DNA from: Euborellia annulipes
Taxonomy: Eukaryota > Arthropoda > Insecta > Dermaptera > Anisolabididae
Direction of reading: 5' to 3'
Assembly (NCBI GenBank): GCA_023213315.1
Contig: JAKCPI010013885.1
Coordinates: 1-64,000 of the forward strand
Length of the DNA stretch: 64,000 nucleotides
The notes beneath the pieces were generated by a model. The model did no database searches. It was given only the letters and a program-made list of their open reading frames with translations, and had not been told where the DNA came from. Within the stretch, counting starts at the first letter, position 1. Every line of letters starts with the position of its first letter. Below, in pieces: positions 30,701 through 39,845 of the stretch. Both the position numbers and the translations under genes were made by a program.

Positions 30701-32228
30701 CCCACCTACTATATCCTCGCGGCACTGAAGATGATGTGTGTTCTACGCATCGAAATATCTGCCAAATAAAAGGACGTCAGGTGGAGCTATAAATTTGCTG
30801 GTTATTACTCTCCAACCCCTTTAAAAATTATTATTAAAATTATAAAAATTAGGCCTTACAATATACGAGTATCTAATCTCATATTAGGCCCATTCTACAC
30901 GAGCACTTTTGACGCGTTTCTAACGCCGCGTTTTAAACGCTTGAAAGTTTTGCCTATTCTACACGAATGCTTTTGGTGCGTTTCAAGCGAGGGTAGTAAC
31001 GTAAAAAAAAAAAAACAAGCCTGAATATCAAGTTTTGAAAACTAATGAGATTCACCAGTCCGGCATCCTCCAATCAATCATTTCAAAGTGTAATTCATTA
31101 AAATTTCGAATATTGTAAGACCTATTTTTTACTTCTCTTACCTCTCTCTATATATGTTAATATATAGAGAGAGAAAGTATTGGTTTCATGTCAAAAATTC
31201 GATGTCGAGATTTTGATGGATCTTCACGTTTTGAGGTCCCCTGAGTCCAAAAAAGTGGTTTTCGCGACATGGTCTGTCTGTCTGTCTGGGTTCAATTTAA
31301 AGCATGAAGGTATTGAGCTAGGAGGTTTAAATTTTATATTTAAGTTAGGCACCCCCATGAAGCGTGAAAATAAGCTTTCAATCAAAATCGGCCAAAAAGT
31401 ACTAGTACTTTACTGATGTAGTTTTTCAGTTTTTTCGATTTTCTCAAAATTCGCTCAAACGATTTTTTTTTTTAAATTCATAAATCAATTATTTTTTTGG
31501 ATGCTCTTTAAAATGTATATTCTCATTTTGCAATCTTCTGAAGGCCATTTTACTCTTGTACTTCATAGAGAAGATAGGAGAAATAGTTGCCATGGTAACA
31601 AAATATAAATATTTGAATTCTAATATATCGGCGGAAACTAAATATATGTCGACACGAAAAATCTGGTGTGACAAGCAAGGAACACAACTTTGGATTACCG
31701 AAGGTAAGAGGAAGTTGTGTGCTGTGCGACAGTCACACCAGATTTTTATAATAATTGTTCATGTTACTGTATTATTTATGCTCGTTTCATGGTTGCGTTA
31801 TTTAATTAAAGCCGAAACGTTTTCTTTTATTGGGATTTTCATTCGATAGAGACTGACACCTCTCTCTCCTTTTGTTGATACTTTGATTATTATCAAAATC
31901 TTAATTTCATTTGCTTGTTAATAATCAAAAAAAGATATTTTATTAAAAGGGATAAATTCTAATTCAGATAATTTTAATTTAGGCACTGGCCATTTGTCTT
32001 ATAAACACCGGAAGGAAGTTCAATCGCTCCCAATTAGAAAGTCTCTGTCCAGCATCCCTAGCAGAATCTCTTCTGGAATTTAGTTGGAATCATCAGGCTC
32101 AATTTTATCGAGACAAAACTCCACTATACGACACGTTATGTCGTATTGTACGACATACAGCAGTTGTCTTGCCAGTAAAACTCAAAGCACCAATAAGAGA
32201 AAAGAAGAAAAAACGAACGAAAAATTAA
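20057..32228 (+). CDS. Unrecognised three-exon (or longer) gene, C-terminal part
   Basis: Three exons join in frame: 20057-20338 (acceptor TTGTTGTAG, donor GA|GTAAGA), 28763-28895 (acceptor TTTTTAACAG, donor GAG|GTAAGA) and 31983-32228 (acceptor TTTTAATTTAG, stop TAA at 32226). Phases agree (2+1 at the first junction, 0 at the second). More exons must precede 20057. The first exon encodes a hydrophobic strand PPVLLLICPGNEG and a helix KGQALAVAIAQAFRAACYSR, an alpha/beta-like pattern. The second ends LTDVEWQPRPE. The last has a leucine-rich helix (SLAESLLEFSWN) and a lysine-rich C-terminus (REKKKKRTKN) that could be a nuclear signal. Codon use is less AT-rich than the flanks. AATAAA at 32312 could be the poly(A) signal. 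A helicase-like or SOCS-box-like fold crossed my mind, but I cannot support either. Joining the first exon to the others rests on phase only. Confidence 0.55.
21300..21515. mobile_element. Hammerhead-bearing inverted repeat inside the composite
   Basis: Two complementary arms each carry CCGAGGA, stem II and GAAACGTA: minus arm 21428-21397, plus arm 21445-21476 with stem II GGCTTT/AAAGCC and stem I ACAGCT/AGCTGT. The T to C change at the second core base is expected to impair cleavage. The left flank (ATAAGGGTATTTTATG) matches the complement of 34205-34228, so this is the same family as the pair at 34010-34152. Confidence 0.6.
21545..21815 (+). repeat. F1 element, tail portion
   Basis: Only the 3' third is present: TTTTCACGCCCTAGGGGGGT through TTGACATGAATCCAATAC and the terminal GGTAAGAGAAAGTA at 21811-21824. 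It follows the hammerhead repeat directly. Confidence 0.8.
21825..23115. other. AT-rich interior of the hAT composite
   Basis: Several C-rich runs (CCTCCCCCC near 22203 and 22230) and a CT microsatellite at 22678-22694. No transposase-like frame was found on either strand. Confidence 0.4.
23522..24084 (+). repeat. F1 element, near full-length
   Basis: Starts at the ACTGGTGTGACTGG hairpin remnant. The X-box-like site is mutated (GTTTCCAAGGCAAC, 23665-23678). The tail is intact to GGTTAGAGAAAGTA. A minus-strand ORF at 23790-24035 simply reads the conserved tail. Confidence 0.8.
24439..25700. mobile_element. Foldback element with GC-rich core
   Basis: Outer arms (AGATTACTTGTCTTAATTGT at 24441; complement ending at 25700) and inner arms (GGCCGACCAATCGCGCATGT at 24528 and its complement near 25578) give imperfect nested inverted repeats. 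The core at 24930-25230 is much richer in G+C and open in frames on both strands. It also contains two hammerhead-like GAAAC motifs. No recognisable protein is encoded. Confidence 0.65.
24950..25055 (-). ncRNA. Two tandem hammerhead-like motifs, degenerate
   Basis: On the minus strand the first motif has CGGTC/GACCG as stem II and GAAACGTC (about 25015-25008). The second has CGGACGA, stem II GGTCG/CGACC and GAAACGCC. Each has the right order but mutated first core strands. A direct tandem is how circular satellite-type ribozyme RNAs are arranged, but the core changes make activity unlikely. Confidence 0.35.
25805..26485 (+). repeat. F1 element, full-length
   Basis: An intact hairpin head is at 25808-25900. 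The X-box-like site GTTACCATGGCAAC is at 25989-26002. A CACACCCACC-type simple repeat lies in the variable segment (26301-26332) and the terminal GGTAAGAGAAAATA is near 26467. Confidence 0.9.
26775..26870. repeat. Third copy of the CCACGGTG...GGTCGGCGG repeat
   Basis: CT-rich lead (TCTTCTTCATCTTC) followed by CACGGTGCGGGGTCGGCGGA, as at 3615-3680 and 3965-4070. Confidence 0.55.
26925..27450 (-). repeat. F1 element, reverse orientation
   Basis: Tail at 26925, X-box-like GTTGCCATGGTAAC at 27366-27379. The hairpin end is lost near 27450. GA microsatellite in the tail. Confidence 0.85.
27572..28640 (-). repeat. F1 element, long variant, reverse orientation
   Basis: Full copy of the longer subfamily. 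Between the X-box-like site (28080-28093) and the hairpin (28545-28632) it carries an extra about 430 bp that includes AAAAGGGGGTCCCCTTTGGA. That segment recurs at 32900-33240 and 51950-52330. A TG microsatellite occupies 27717-27780. Confidence 0.9.
28640..28762. other. Intron sequence before exon 28763
   Basis: AT-rich. No repeats were recognised. Confidence 0.4.
28930..30300. other. Intron with SINE fragment
   Basis: 29758-29890 keeps the SINE body (GGTTCAGATCCCAGGCAGTC) and its GCCGAAAAGG end. A poly(A) tract of about 20 bases lies at 29262-29281. No coding sequence is seen. Confidence 0.45.
30340..30400 (-). ncRNA. Degenerate hammerhead-like motif
   Basis: The minus strand has ATGATGA then GAAACGTT (30365-30358) with only GG/CC left of stem II. 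A related piece (AAAGCCGAAACG) is at 31809-31820. These look like decayed members of the same family. Confidence 0.3.
30535..30569 (-). ncRNA. Type I hammerhead ribozyme candidate, left arm
   Basis: Exact complement of the right-arm core: CTGAAGA at 30569-30563 and GAAATATC at 30542-30535, with stem II GATGTG/CGCATC. The flanking stem I blocks are also mirrored (GGCA/TGCC and CCACCT/AGGTGG). Confidence 0.7.
30702..30784 (+). ncRNA. Type I hammerhead ribozyme candidate, right arm
   Basis: The clearest motif in the window. Stem I blocks: CCACCT (30702-30707) with AGGTGG (30779-30784), TCCT with AGGA (30771-30774), GGCA with TGCC (30760-30763), separated by internal loops. Core strands: CTGAAGA (30725-30731) and GAAATATC (30752-30759). 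Stem II: GATGTG/CGCATC (30733-30738 and 30746-30751, one G-U pair). Cleavage is predicted after C30759. Stem III is an A-U pair with a two-base loop. AUAU is self-complementary, so two molecules could build a longer stem III. Confidence 0.75.
31130..31750 (-). repeat. F1 element, reverse orientation, in the last intron of the unknown gene
   Basis: Tail GAGAGAGAAAGTATTGG at 31164, X-box-like GTTGCCATGGTAAC at 31586-31599, hairpin at 31660-31746. It ends about 230 bp upstream of the last exon. Confidence 0.9.
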
Positions 32229-32900
32229 CAAAGTTTTGTATTTAGATCACGCGCTTGGCTGGCTGATTATCTTTAGGACTTCAATTTGTGATCTAAATTA
32301 ATTTTATTTTTAATAAATATTATGATAATCATAATATTATATATTCAATTTTTTTTTTCACTCGCTCTTTTGATTCCGCATGGTTCAGTTTTAAAATCCA
32401 GATTCTTCTAGTTTTGATGTCAAAGTTTATCATTTTCTGTGCAATGTCTACAAGTTCAAGAACTAATTTAGATAACACCTAAAAATAACAAAAAATTTTC
32501 ATCAATACGCAATATAATATTTGAAATAATTTTTACCTGATTAATTTATTCTTATATTTTAGAGGGTATTCTGAGAGAAATAATAAACAATGATCAGTAT
32601 ATTGGGAATTATAAAATATAAAAATTATATAAATTATTTAATTAAAATCTTATATAACTAAACAAAAAAAAGAATTATATTTTGTATTTAATTTTTTTTT
32701 GTTGGTTCTCTTCAGGGAATAAAAATGATAATATCACTAAATGAAACCACCCCTTTACAACAAAAATTCGCTCCGATTTTGTTTGAAATTCATAAATCAA
32801 TTATTTTTTATAATACATGCTCTTTAAAAAGAATATAAATAAAATTTTTCGTGAAAATTGTTTGACGTCACACTTTACTAATGTATTTCAAATTTTTCAA
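32229..32900. other. 3' flank of the unknown gene
   Basis: AATAAA at 32312-32317 may be the poly(A) signal. The rest is AT-rich without genes. Confidence 0.4.
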
Positions 32901-33300
32901 ATTAATTTTCCAGCTCTTCGATAGAGCCTATTTTAAAATTCTATGGGGATTTATTTGCATGTTAATTTCAATTTAAAAGGGGGTCCCCTTTGGAACTTTT
33001 TACACATTGTTTTTCAATTCTTATGAAATTTTATATTTATTTAGGATTCTCTATTGTGTATAAAATATCCAAATATGAGATTAAAATTTTGAAAAATAAC
33101 CATTGTTTATTTCAAGCAGTCAACATTTAAAATACACAGAACCAATGGAAAAATTGAATCAATTGACTTTTTTACTTATGAAATCCAAGTGGTCAAGTTC
33201 GGAACTAAGGTGCTAAGGAAAACTAAATATATCTCGACACAATAAATCTGGTGTGATAAGCACAGAACACAACTTAACGAAGAGTAAGAAATAAGAATTA
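32900..33300 (-). repeat. F1 long-variant fragment, reverse orientation
   Basis: Retains the AAAAGGGGGTCCCCTTTGGA segment and the ATATCTCGACACAATAAATC boundary of the hairpin. The distal half is missing. Confidence 0.75.
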
Positions 33301-33324
33301 TAATTCCATTTAGACTCCATTAAT

Positions 33325-33595
33325 AAAAAATCTGGTGTGACTGGTCGCATAGCACACAACTTTTACCTTCGGTAATTGAAAGTTGAGTTCTATGCTTGAC
33401 AGACCAGATTTTCTGTGTCCACATATATTTAGTTTCCTCCTGATATATTACAATTCAAAAACATTTATATTTTAGTACAATGGCAGAGCGAATTTTGAGA
33501 AAATCGAATAAAACTAAAAAATTACATCAGTAAAGTACTAGTACTTTGTTCAAAAGCATCCTGTTTAACATTATATAGGTAAGAGAGAGTAAAAG
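33325..33595 (+). repeat. F1 element with internal deletion
   Basis: Hairpin head present (33327-33415). The body is shortened and the X-box region deleted (ACAATGGCAGAGC). It ends with GGTAAGAGAGAGTA near 33580. Confidence 0.75.
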
Positions 33596-33674
33596 ATTGT
33601 CTCAGAAATGAAAGTTAGTTAGCGATATTTTTTCTAGTTATTGAATATTTGAATATAGCTGTAGTATTGTGTTC

Positions 33675-33970
33675 AAGGTAATAAGGAATAATTTCCAAAG
33701 AAGAATGCAGCCAAATTTATTTCATTTGATATTTAATAAAAATTCCTAATCACTTGCTGACGTTTCAGTTCGCATTTGAACCATCATCGGAGTTATAAAC
33801 ATGGAAAATAATAGAAACATAAGATGTTTTGTTTTACAAATCATTTGAAAAGACCGATGATGGTTCAAACCCGAACCGAAACGTCAGCAAGTGATTAGAA
33901 ATTTTTATTTAATATCAAATGAAATAAATTTGGCTGCATTATTCTTTGGAAATTATTCCTTATTACCTGG
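33675..33970. mobile_element. Inverted-repeat element with paired hammerhead motifs
   Basis: Arms of about 115 bp (GGTAATAAGGAATAATTTCC near 33678; complement ending about 33967). Minus core 33790-33759: CCGATGA, stem II GGTTC/GAACT, GAAACGTC. Plus core 33854-33885: CCGATGA, stem II GGTTC/GAACC, GAAACGTC. Both have C where hammerheads need U at the second core position. Confidence 0.7.
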
Positions 33971-33997
33971 AACATAATTTTTTATTTAAAAAATTTA

Positions 33998-34230
33998 TTT
34001 CTAACAGCTGACGTTTCGGCTTTGGTCAAAGCCATCCTCGGAGCTGTTAGTGATCGTTATTTACATATATTTCAAAATGTATTTAGTATACAATTATATA
34101 CATAATGACCACTAACACCACCGAGGATGGCTTTGACCAAAGCCGAAACGTCAGCTGTTAGAAATATACTTTTTTCTTCTAAATTTCATTCCTGATACAA
34201 ATTCCACCAGCCATAAAATACCCTTATACT
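33998..34230. mobile_element. Second paired hammerhead element, adjacent
   Basis: Arms carry CCGAGGA, stem II GGCTTT/AAAGCC and GAAACGTC (minus 34041-34010, plus 34121-34152). Stem I in the minus arm is a perfect nine-pair helix, CTAACAGCT/AGCTGTTAG. The right extension (34170-34230) matches the copy at 21300-21345. Confidence 0.7.
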
Positions 34231-34399
34231 AAAAAAATTGTCAGAGTATGATTCATTAATTTAATATAAATTTTTTATTGATATTTGTATGCCTATATTA
34301 AGCACTAAAGTCGCAGACACAACATTCAGAGATCAAATTTCCATTGCCAAATAAAGTTTATTTCACTATTAATATTTAAACAATCGATGAGTATTATTT

Positions 34400-34640
34400 A
34401 ATGACGCGGAGGTGGAATTTTAAATAAAGGGGAAGATAAATTTTGCATCGGCGCAGATGCAGTTGTATATAAATAAACAAACAAATAAAAGCTGCGCTTG
34501 TTGCTGGACCTTGCGCTCTGGCGAATCGAATTTCATTGAGGCCTTCGGTTGAGTCACGTCTCATCGAATGATTCGCGTGCGCGTCGCGTGCTATTGCTCA
34601 AGACTCAATCACTCAATCAAATTAGAAATAAAAAAAAAGC
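34400..34640 (+). promoter_or_regulatory. Promoter-like, GC-richer 5' region
   Basis: TATATAAATA near 34467 is followed 30-40 bp later by a GC-rich leader and an ATG at 34568 (MIRVRVACYCSRLNHS). The CpG-containing composition (GCGTGCGCGTCGCGTGC) is unusual here. A possible small exon follows at 34756-34831 (acceptor TTTGTTTCAG, donor AAG|GTATAT), in the same frame. No protein family is recognised, and this could equally be an isolated GC-rich repeat. Confidence 0.3.
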
Positions 34641-34867
34641 GAAGGAAAAACCTTTCGACTATTATTTTTGTGATTTGGAATTGTAAAGTGTACAAGATTA
34701 GTTCACAAATGCAACTAAAAGACGTTTTAGTTGCTAATATATCAATTTGTTTCAGCATCAGAGGCCATTTACTGCAAATGATTGGTTCAAATTCAAATAA
34801 AACAGAGTATTTGGTTTATACGGCTATAAGGTATATAACAAAAATAACCAAATGATTAAAATTTAAA

Positions 34868-36065
34868 AAATCTGGTATGACAGTCGCACAGCACACAACT
34901 TTCTCTTTCCTTCAGTAATCGAAAGTTGTGTTCTGTGCTTGTCACACCAGTTTTTTTTTGTGTTGATATATATTTAATTTCCTACAGTACGGTAGATTCG
35001 AATTTCAAGATGTAAAATTTATAATGGGAAAATATTTATATTTTGTTACCATGGCAACCATTTCTCCCCTTTCTATGAAGTAGAAGAGTAAATTGGTCTT
35101 CAGAATATTTCAATGGCAAAATGAGAATATACATTTTAAAGAGCATCTAAAAAATAATTGATTTTTGAATTTTAATCAAAATCGTTGGAGCGAATTTTGA
35201 GAAAATCGAAAAAAATCATTGTGTGGTTTTATGAAACCACGATGCAAGTGAAACTTTTTTTGGATCGTAGGCGTTTAACTGAAAATTTTCAGAAAATTAT
35301 TCAATTAAGGATATTAAAATCGCGTTTTTAATCTTAACTTAATATTTGGAAAATGGGAAATCAATAGTGGCATATTAAAAACTGTGAACAATATTTATTT
35401 AGTAATTAGCCGCGCCGCCCGCCTTCGGCGGGCGGCACGTCTAGCCAGGAGGGCTTCGCCCCCCCCCCCCCCTGGATTATATATATATACAGTATATATA
35501 GATTGAAGATTTGAATATTTTAAATTATTTAAAAAATTATATTTTATCAATTTAAAAATTGAATTATTAAATCTCACAATAATTTTTTTATAATTCGTTA
35601 TATATATTAAATTTCAACTTTCTTATTTTTGTCGTCACGGATTCTGACGTCATGGCTTGTAGCGTCATGGATTTTTATGTCACCTCGTTACAACGCGACA
35701 TGCTGATAGAAGAACCAAAAAATTCGTAGTGATATAATAAATGTTTCACTTTAAAAACTGAAAAAGTACATCAGTAAAGTACTAGTACTAGTACTCTTTA
35801 GTCGATTTTGATTAAAAGTTTATTTTCACGCCCTAGGGGGGTGCCTAACTTAAATATAAAATTTCAACCTCCTAGTTCAATACCTTCATGCTTTAAAAAG
35901 CAGCGCAGACATACAGACAGACCATGTCGCGAAAACCACTTTTTTGGATTCAGGGGACCTCAAAACGTGAAGATCCATCAAAATCTCGACAACGAATTTT
36001 TGACACGAATCCAATATTTTCTCACTATATATATATTACATATATACATAGGTAAGAGAAAGTAA
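34868..36065 (+). repeat. F1 element split by a 540-bp insertion
   Basis: Head and X-box-like site (35045-35058) run to about 35214. The body resumes at about 35755 (ACTGAAAAAGTACATCAG) and runs to GGTAAGAGAAAGTA at 36050-36063. The AGTACT block is duplicated at 35779. The insert 35215-35754 contains a C-rich run and an unclassified hairpin (CGCCGCCCGCCTTCGGCGGGCGGC). Confidence 0.8.
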
Positions 36066-36670
36066 AAAACCTAAATAAATATATATTCAATATGAGAGAT
36101 ATTTGTTTTGGAGAGGGTGAGTTTTTTTGTTCTTTATTTATAAGTGTTTCTTATTAAAAAGATCTATTTAAACTTATTATTCTTGTATATTTTTATTATA
36201 ATTCCGCGGTGATTTTCGCATTTTTTAATGTTATAACGTGAAAATTTGGAACACCGGTTTATGAAATTTATGATTCTCCATACGATTTATTCCTCATTTA
36301 ATTTATTATATCCCGGCGTCACGTCCAGAGTTCGCCAACTCGGCAAACAAATCGTCATCAGATATTTAATCGCCACAGTCCGAAAGATCAATTCAAATAA
36401 CGATGGAGACAATATTTAAAGAGTCAGTTATATTAGTTATTGTCGGAGAATATAATAACAACTAATAGGTGGAAACAAACAAGAATTTTAAATTCAAATT
36501 TGAGAACAAAAATTAGTGACCAGAACGCAACTCGACTGCTATATTATTTATTGCAATATAGGTACCAAAAAGATCATCTTTTTTCATTAAAGAGCAGATC
36601 AAAATTTTTTGGACGAAGGGAGATAAAAATTTTTCCAATCTAATAAAAACTATTTTCAAAGTTTAGTATA
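36066..36670. other. AT-rich spacer
   Basis: Short open frames only (for example 36440-36643), with no splice or family support. Confidence 0.35.
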
Positions 36671-36674
36671 TTTA

Positions 36675-36969
36675 ATTTTATTATAAGGACATCGGCCAAA
36701 AAATAAATACTTTTGCGTATTATCCGTTTATTTGTAAATATTTCGATCTCAGTGATATAGAATCATCTTTAGTACAATCAATATTACGAAAATTGCATTC
36801 ATGGAATGCTCAGCTGTTTTTTCCTATTGAATAGGAGGAATTGACGATTTGCAAAACATCTGTTGATTGTACTGAGGATGTTTCTATATCACTGGAATTG
36901 AAATATTTACAAATAAACGGATAATACGTAAAAGTATTTATTTTTGGCCGATGTCCTTATAATAAAATT
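36675..36969. mobile_element. Inverted-repeat element with paired hammerhead motifs, ATAT type
   Basis: Arms GGACATCGGCCAAAAAATAA (36687) and complement near 36957. Plus core 36872-36907: CTGAGGA and GAAATATT, stem I TTGTA/TACAA and GTT/AAC, stem II weak (TTC/GAA). Minus core 36772-36737: CTAAAGA (G to A) and GAAATATT with GAT/ATC as stem II. Confidence 0.6.
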
Positions 36970-37109
36970 GATCATCCTTACGGCCATCCTCAAACAATTT
37001 AAGTATATTTAGTTATTTTCCAAAAAAATTCGATGTTTTTCCTGATTTTTGGAGGGAAAAATAAAAACGGCATGTGTCTATTTTCAAATTTAAAGATTAA
37101 AATATATTA

Positions 37110-37857
37110 CAGTAAAACCTCGCTTAACGAGCACCTCGAATAACGAGCAAAATAATTTGTAAAAGAAAGATTCGCTTAACGAGCGATTTTTCGCATAACG
37201 AGTACAAAATACGATCTTGTGGGCAGTGGCGTAGCGAGCTTAACTCGCGCCCGGGGCACGATACCTTTTTAGCGCCCCCCCCCCCCATTCGAAAACCCTA
37301 TAATATTATATGTAAAATTTACTCGCAAATTAATAAATAAATAAAGTCATAGGCTCAAGCTAGGCTTTAAATTTGAGACAAAATTATCCAGCAATTTTTT
37401 GTTTTGCGGACCATTTGGCGCCCCTTTGTGAGTAGCGTCCGGGGCATGATGACCCCCTTGCCCCCCCTTCGCTACGCCACTGCTCGTGGGGGAAAAAAAG
37501 TCTGTCCAATTAGTTTATAATTTGGCTTTTATATTTCATATTTGCACACTTTTAAATTTAGTGATTACAATTTTACAAAAAAAAAAAATTAATTTAATTT
37601 AATGTAGATCGCTTGTGATGTCCCATTTTCTCAAACTTGTGTTATATTGTTACATGAATAAAAATTAATTGAATTAATTATTAGGAAGATAATAGATTTG
37701 TAATTTTTTGTGTGAAAAGTTTATTAAACCCTTGCAAAAATGTCCCCGAAGAAAAAATCGCAAGAAAAGAGCCATAAGAGAGTGTAACGCATTTACGTAT
37801 TTTACATTAATTTATATGAGAAAAATTGTTTCGCATAACGAGTCTGGAACGAATTAA
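37110..37857 (+). mobile_element. pogo/Tigger-type transposon relic
   Basis: The left end CAGTAAAACCTCGCTTAACG with repeated TAACGAG motifs is typical of pogo-related elements. At 37740-37787 a short frame MSPKKKSQEKSHKRV* looks like the start of a CENP-B-like transposase, cut off by a stop. A partner ATAACGAGTCTGGAACGAAT occurs near 37836, where the element is truncated at an F1 copy. It is interrupted by a hAT MITE at 37224-37482. The transposase is not functional. Confidence 0.6.
37224..37482. mobile_element. hAT-type MITE nested in the pogo relic
   Basis: Ends CAGTGGCGTAGCGAG and TTCGCTACGCCACTG. The duplications CTTGTGGG and CTCGTGGG match at seven of eight bases. Confidence 0.85.
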
Positions 37858-37859
37858 AC

Positions 37860-38590
37860 TCTCTTACCTATATATATGTTAATATATAAAGTCAATAGTT
37901 GCTGGGAATCGTAGATGAGGACGATAAGGAGAATAAAACCAATATTTGCAAATAAATTGAGGTAGTGAGAGAGAAAACGGAAGTTCTCCTTATCGTTCTC
38001 CTAATATATTAAGTATTGGTTTCATGTGTCGAGATTTTGAAGGATATACACGTTTTGAGGGACCATTAATCCAATAAAGTGGTTTTCGCGACATGGTCTG
38101 TCTGTGTGTATGTGAACGAAATATCTCAAGAACGAAAAGAGCAAGGAGGTTGAAATTTTATATTTAAATTAGGTACCTCCGTGGAATATAGCACAAAGCT
38201 TTTGAACAAAATCGGCCAAAAAGTACTAGTACTTTACTGATGAACTTTTTCAGTTTTGTTCGATTTTCTCAAAATTCGCTCTAAACGATTTTAATTAAAA
38301 TTCAAAAATCAATTCTTTTTTAGATGCTCTTTAAAATGTATATTCTCATTTTGCTCTCAAAATTGTTTGAAGACCAATTTCCTCTTGTACTTCATAAGAA
38401 AGATAGGAGAGGGTAACAAAATATAAATATTTTCCAATGCTTATAAATTTTATTATCTTCAAATTCATTGGAAATATGTTGACACAAAAAAATCTGGTGT
38501 GACAAGCACAGAACACAACTTTAGGTAAGAGGAAGTTGTGTGCTGTGCGACCAGTCACTCCAGATTTTTTAATATCAGTATGGGGGAGGG
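37860..38590 (-). repeat. F1 element, reverse orientation, with small tail insertion
   Basis: The tail is split by about 130 bp (37890-38015). That insert has its own inverted repeat (GATAAGGAGAA.. / ..TTCTCCTTATC). The X-box region is reduced to GGGTAAC and the hairpin head is intact at 38487-38575. Confidence 0.75.
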
Positions 38591-39700
38591 GATTGCCCCC
38601 TTTATTCCTCCATTGAAATAAATCACACGTATACTTGAAATTCAATATTCAATTTATTTTCCAAGTTGATTATTTTTCTTAAGTTGAAAATTTCTAAATT
38701 CAGACCGCGAATAGAGATATCGGTTTACTCTAAGTTCAACGATTTAGAATATAAGTTAGTAACCTGAGCAAAAGATTATTTAGTCTACTCATTTAAATTA
38801 ATTATAATTAAAGAGTTTTTGTTTTGAGAATGGAAATTTTGTTTTGAAATTCACATATTAGGAAAATAAGATTCCATTTATTTAGTTAAGATAGTCGTGT
38901 CGTTTTTCGATAGAAGTGGAATCGTACATAACAATGTTCAAAAATCGTATTTGTCTTCTATCTGAAAGAGAGGGAAAATACAAAGAGAGAAATTAATTTT
39001 TATTTAATGGTTGATAAAAGTAAAGTAATCAAAAATATTCCATTTAAAGTAAGAGAAAGTGTACGATCAGGAATTTAAATAAAATAAAAAACGGCGTTAA
39101 CTAACATACTCTATAAGTCTGATTCAAAATTTATTTTTTCTAAAGGGCAGTTCAATTAGTAGGAACTCGATATCAAGGTAGTTGTCAAATCAAATAAAAA
39201 TTTTTAAGAAATAATAAATAAATAAAATGAAAATATAATAAAACAAAATTGAGGTGCTTACGTTTGGATAATTAAGGATTAATGATACTTTATTTATTTT
39301 AATATTCCACTTCTAACGAAATTTTTCTAAATAATGGCCTAATATAAGATAAATGATTTGCAAGCATAGATTTTTGACGTGACGTCTTACAAATCATGTG
39401 TCTATAGTGGCAATTTGAAAGTTTAAATCCCTCTAGATTCCGAACGGCTAATCATCAGATCAGACTAAATGTGATATCGATTTGTGCAGGAAAAAAAAAC
39501 TTCAATAGAATAAATAAAAAAAATCCAGAGTAATTAACTCCAAAATCAGTTTTTTTCTCGAAAAATCTCATTTTTTTAGGCAAAGAAATATCGAAAAATT
39601 GTCCTTTTTGTGCAACGCATAGCTACTTGACCATAAAAGCTACATTAAAAATAAATATATTTTTAGAAAGATTGGTTCAATACCCCCAAACCTTTTTTTT
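38591..39700. other. AT-rich spacer
   Basis: No gene, RNA or bounded repeat is recognised. Confidence 0.4.
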
Positions 39701-39709
39701 CTTTTTTCC

Positions 39710-39845
39710 GATACGCGAAAACCACTTTTTTTGATTCAGGGTTTAAAACGTGTATTTCCATCAAAATCCCGACATCGAATTTTTTACATGAATCCAATAC
39801 TTTCTCTCTATATATATTAACATATATAGAGGTAAGAGAAAGTAA
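39710..39845 (+). repeat. F1 element, tail fragment
   Basis: GCGAAAACCACTTTTTTTGA to GGTAAGAGAAAGTAAC. The variable block before it is missing. Confidence 0.75.

Larger units (their letters stand above)
30472..30826. mobile_element. Near-perfect palindrome with two hammerhead motifs
   Basis: Arms of about 165 bp are complementary (GGGGTTGGAGAGTAATAACC at 30477; complement near 30819). The spacer contains a short direct repeat (CCCCTAAGGCATTTGATATA twice in the right half), so the right arm is longer by about 31 bp. Each arm carries one complete hammerhead-like motif in opposite orientation. It lies in the last intron of the unrecognised gene. Confidence 0.85.
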
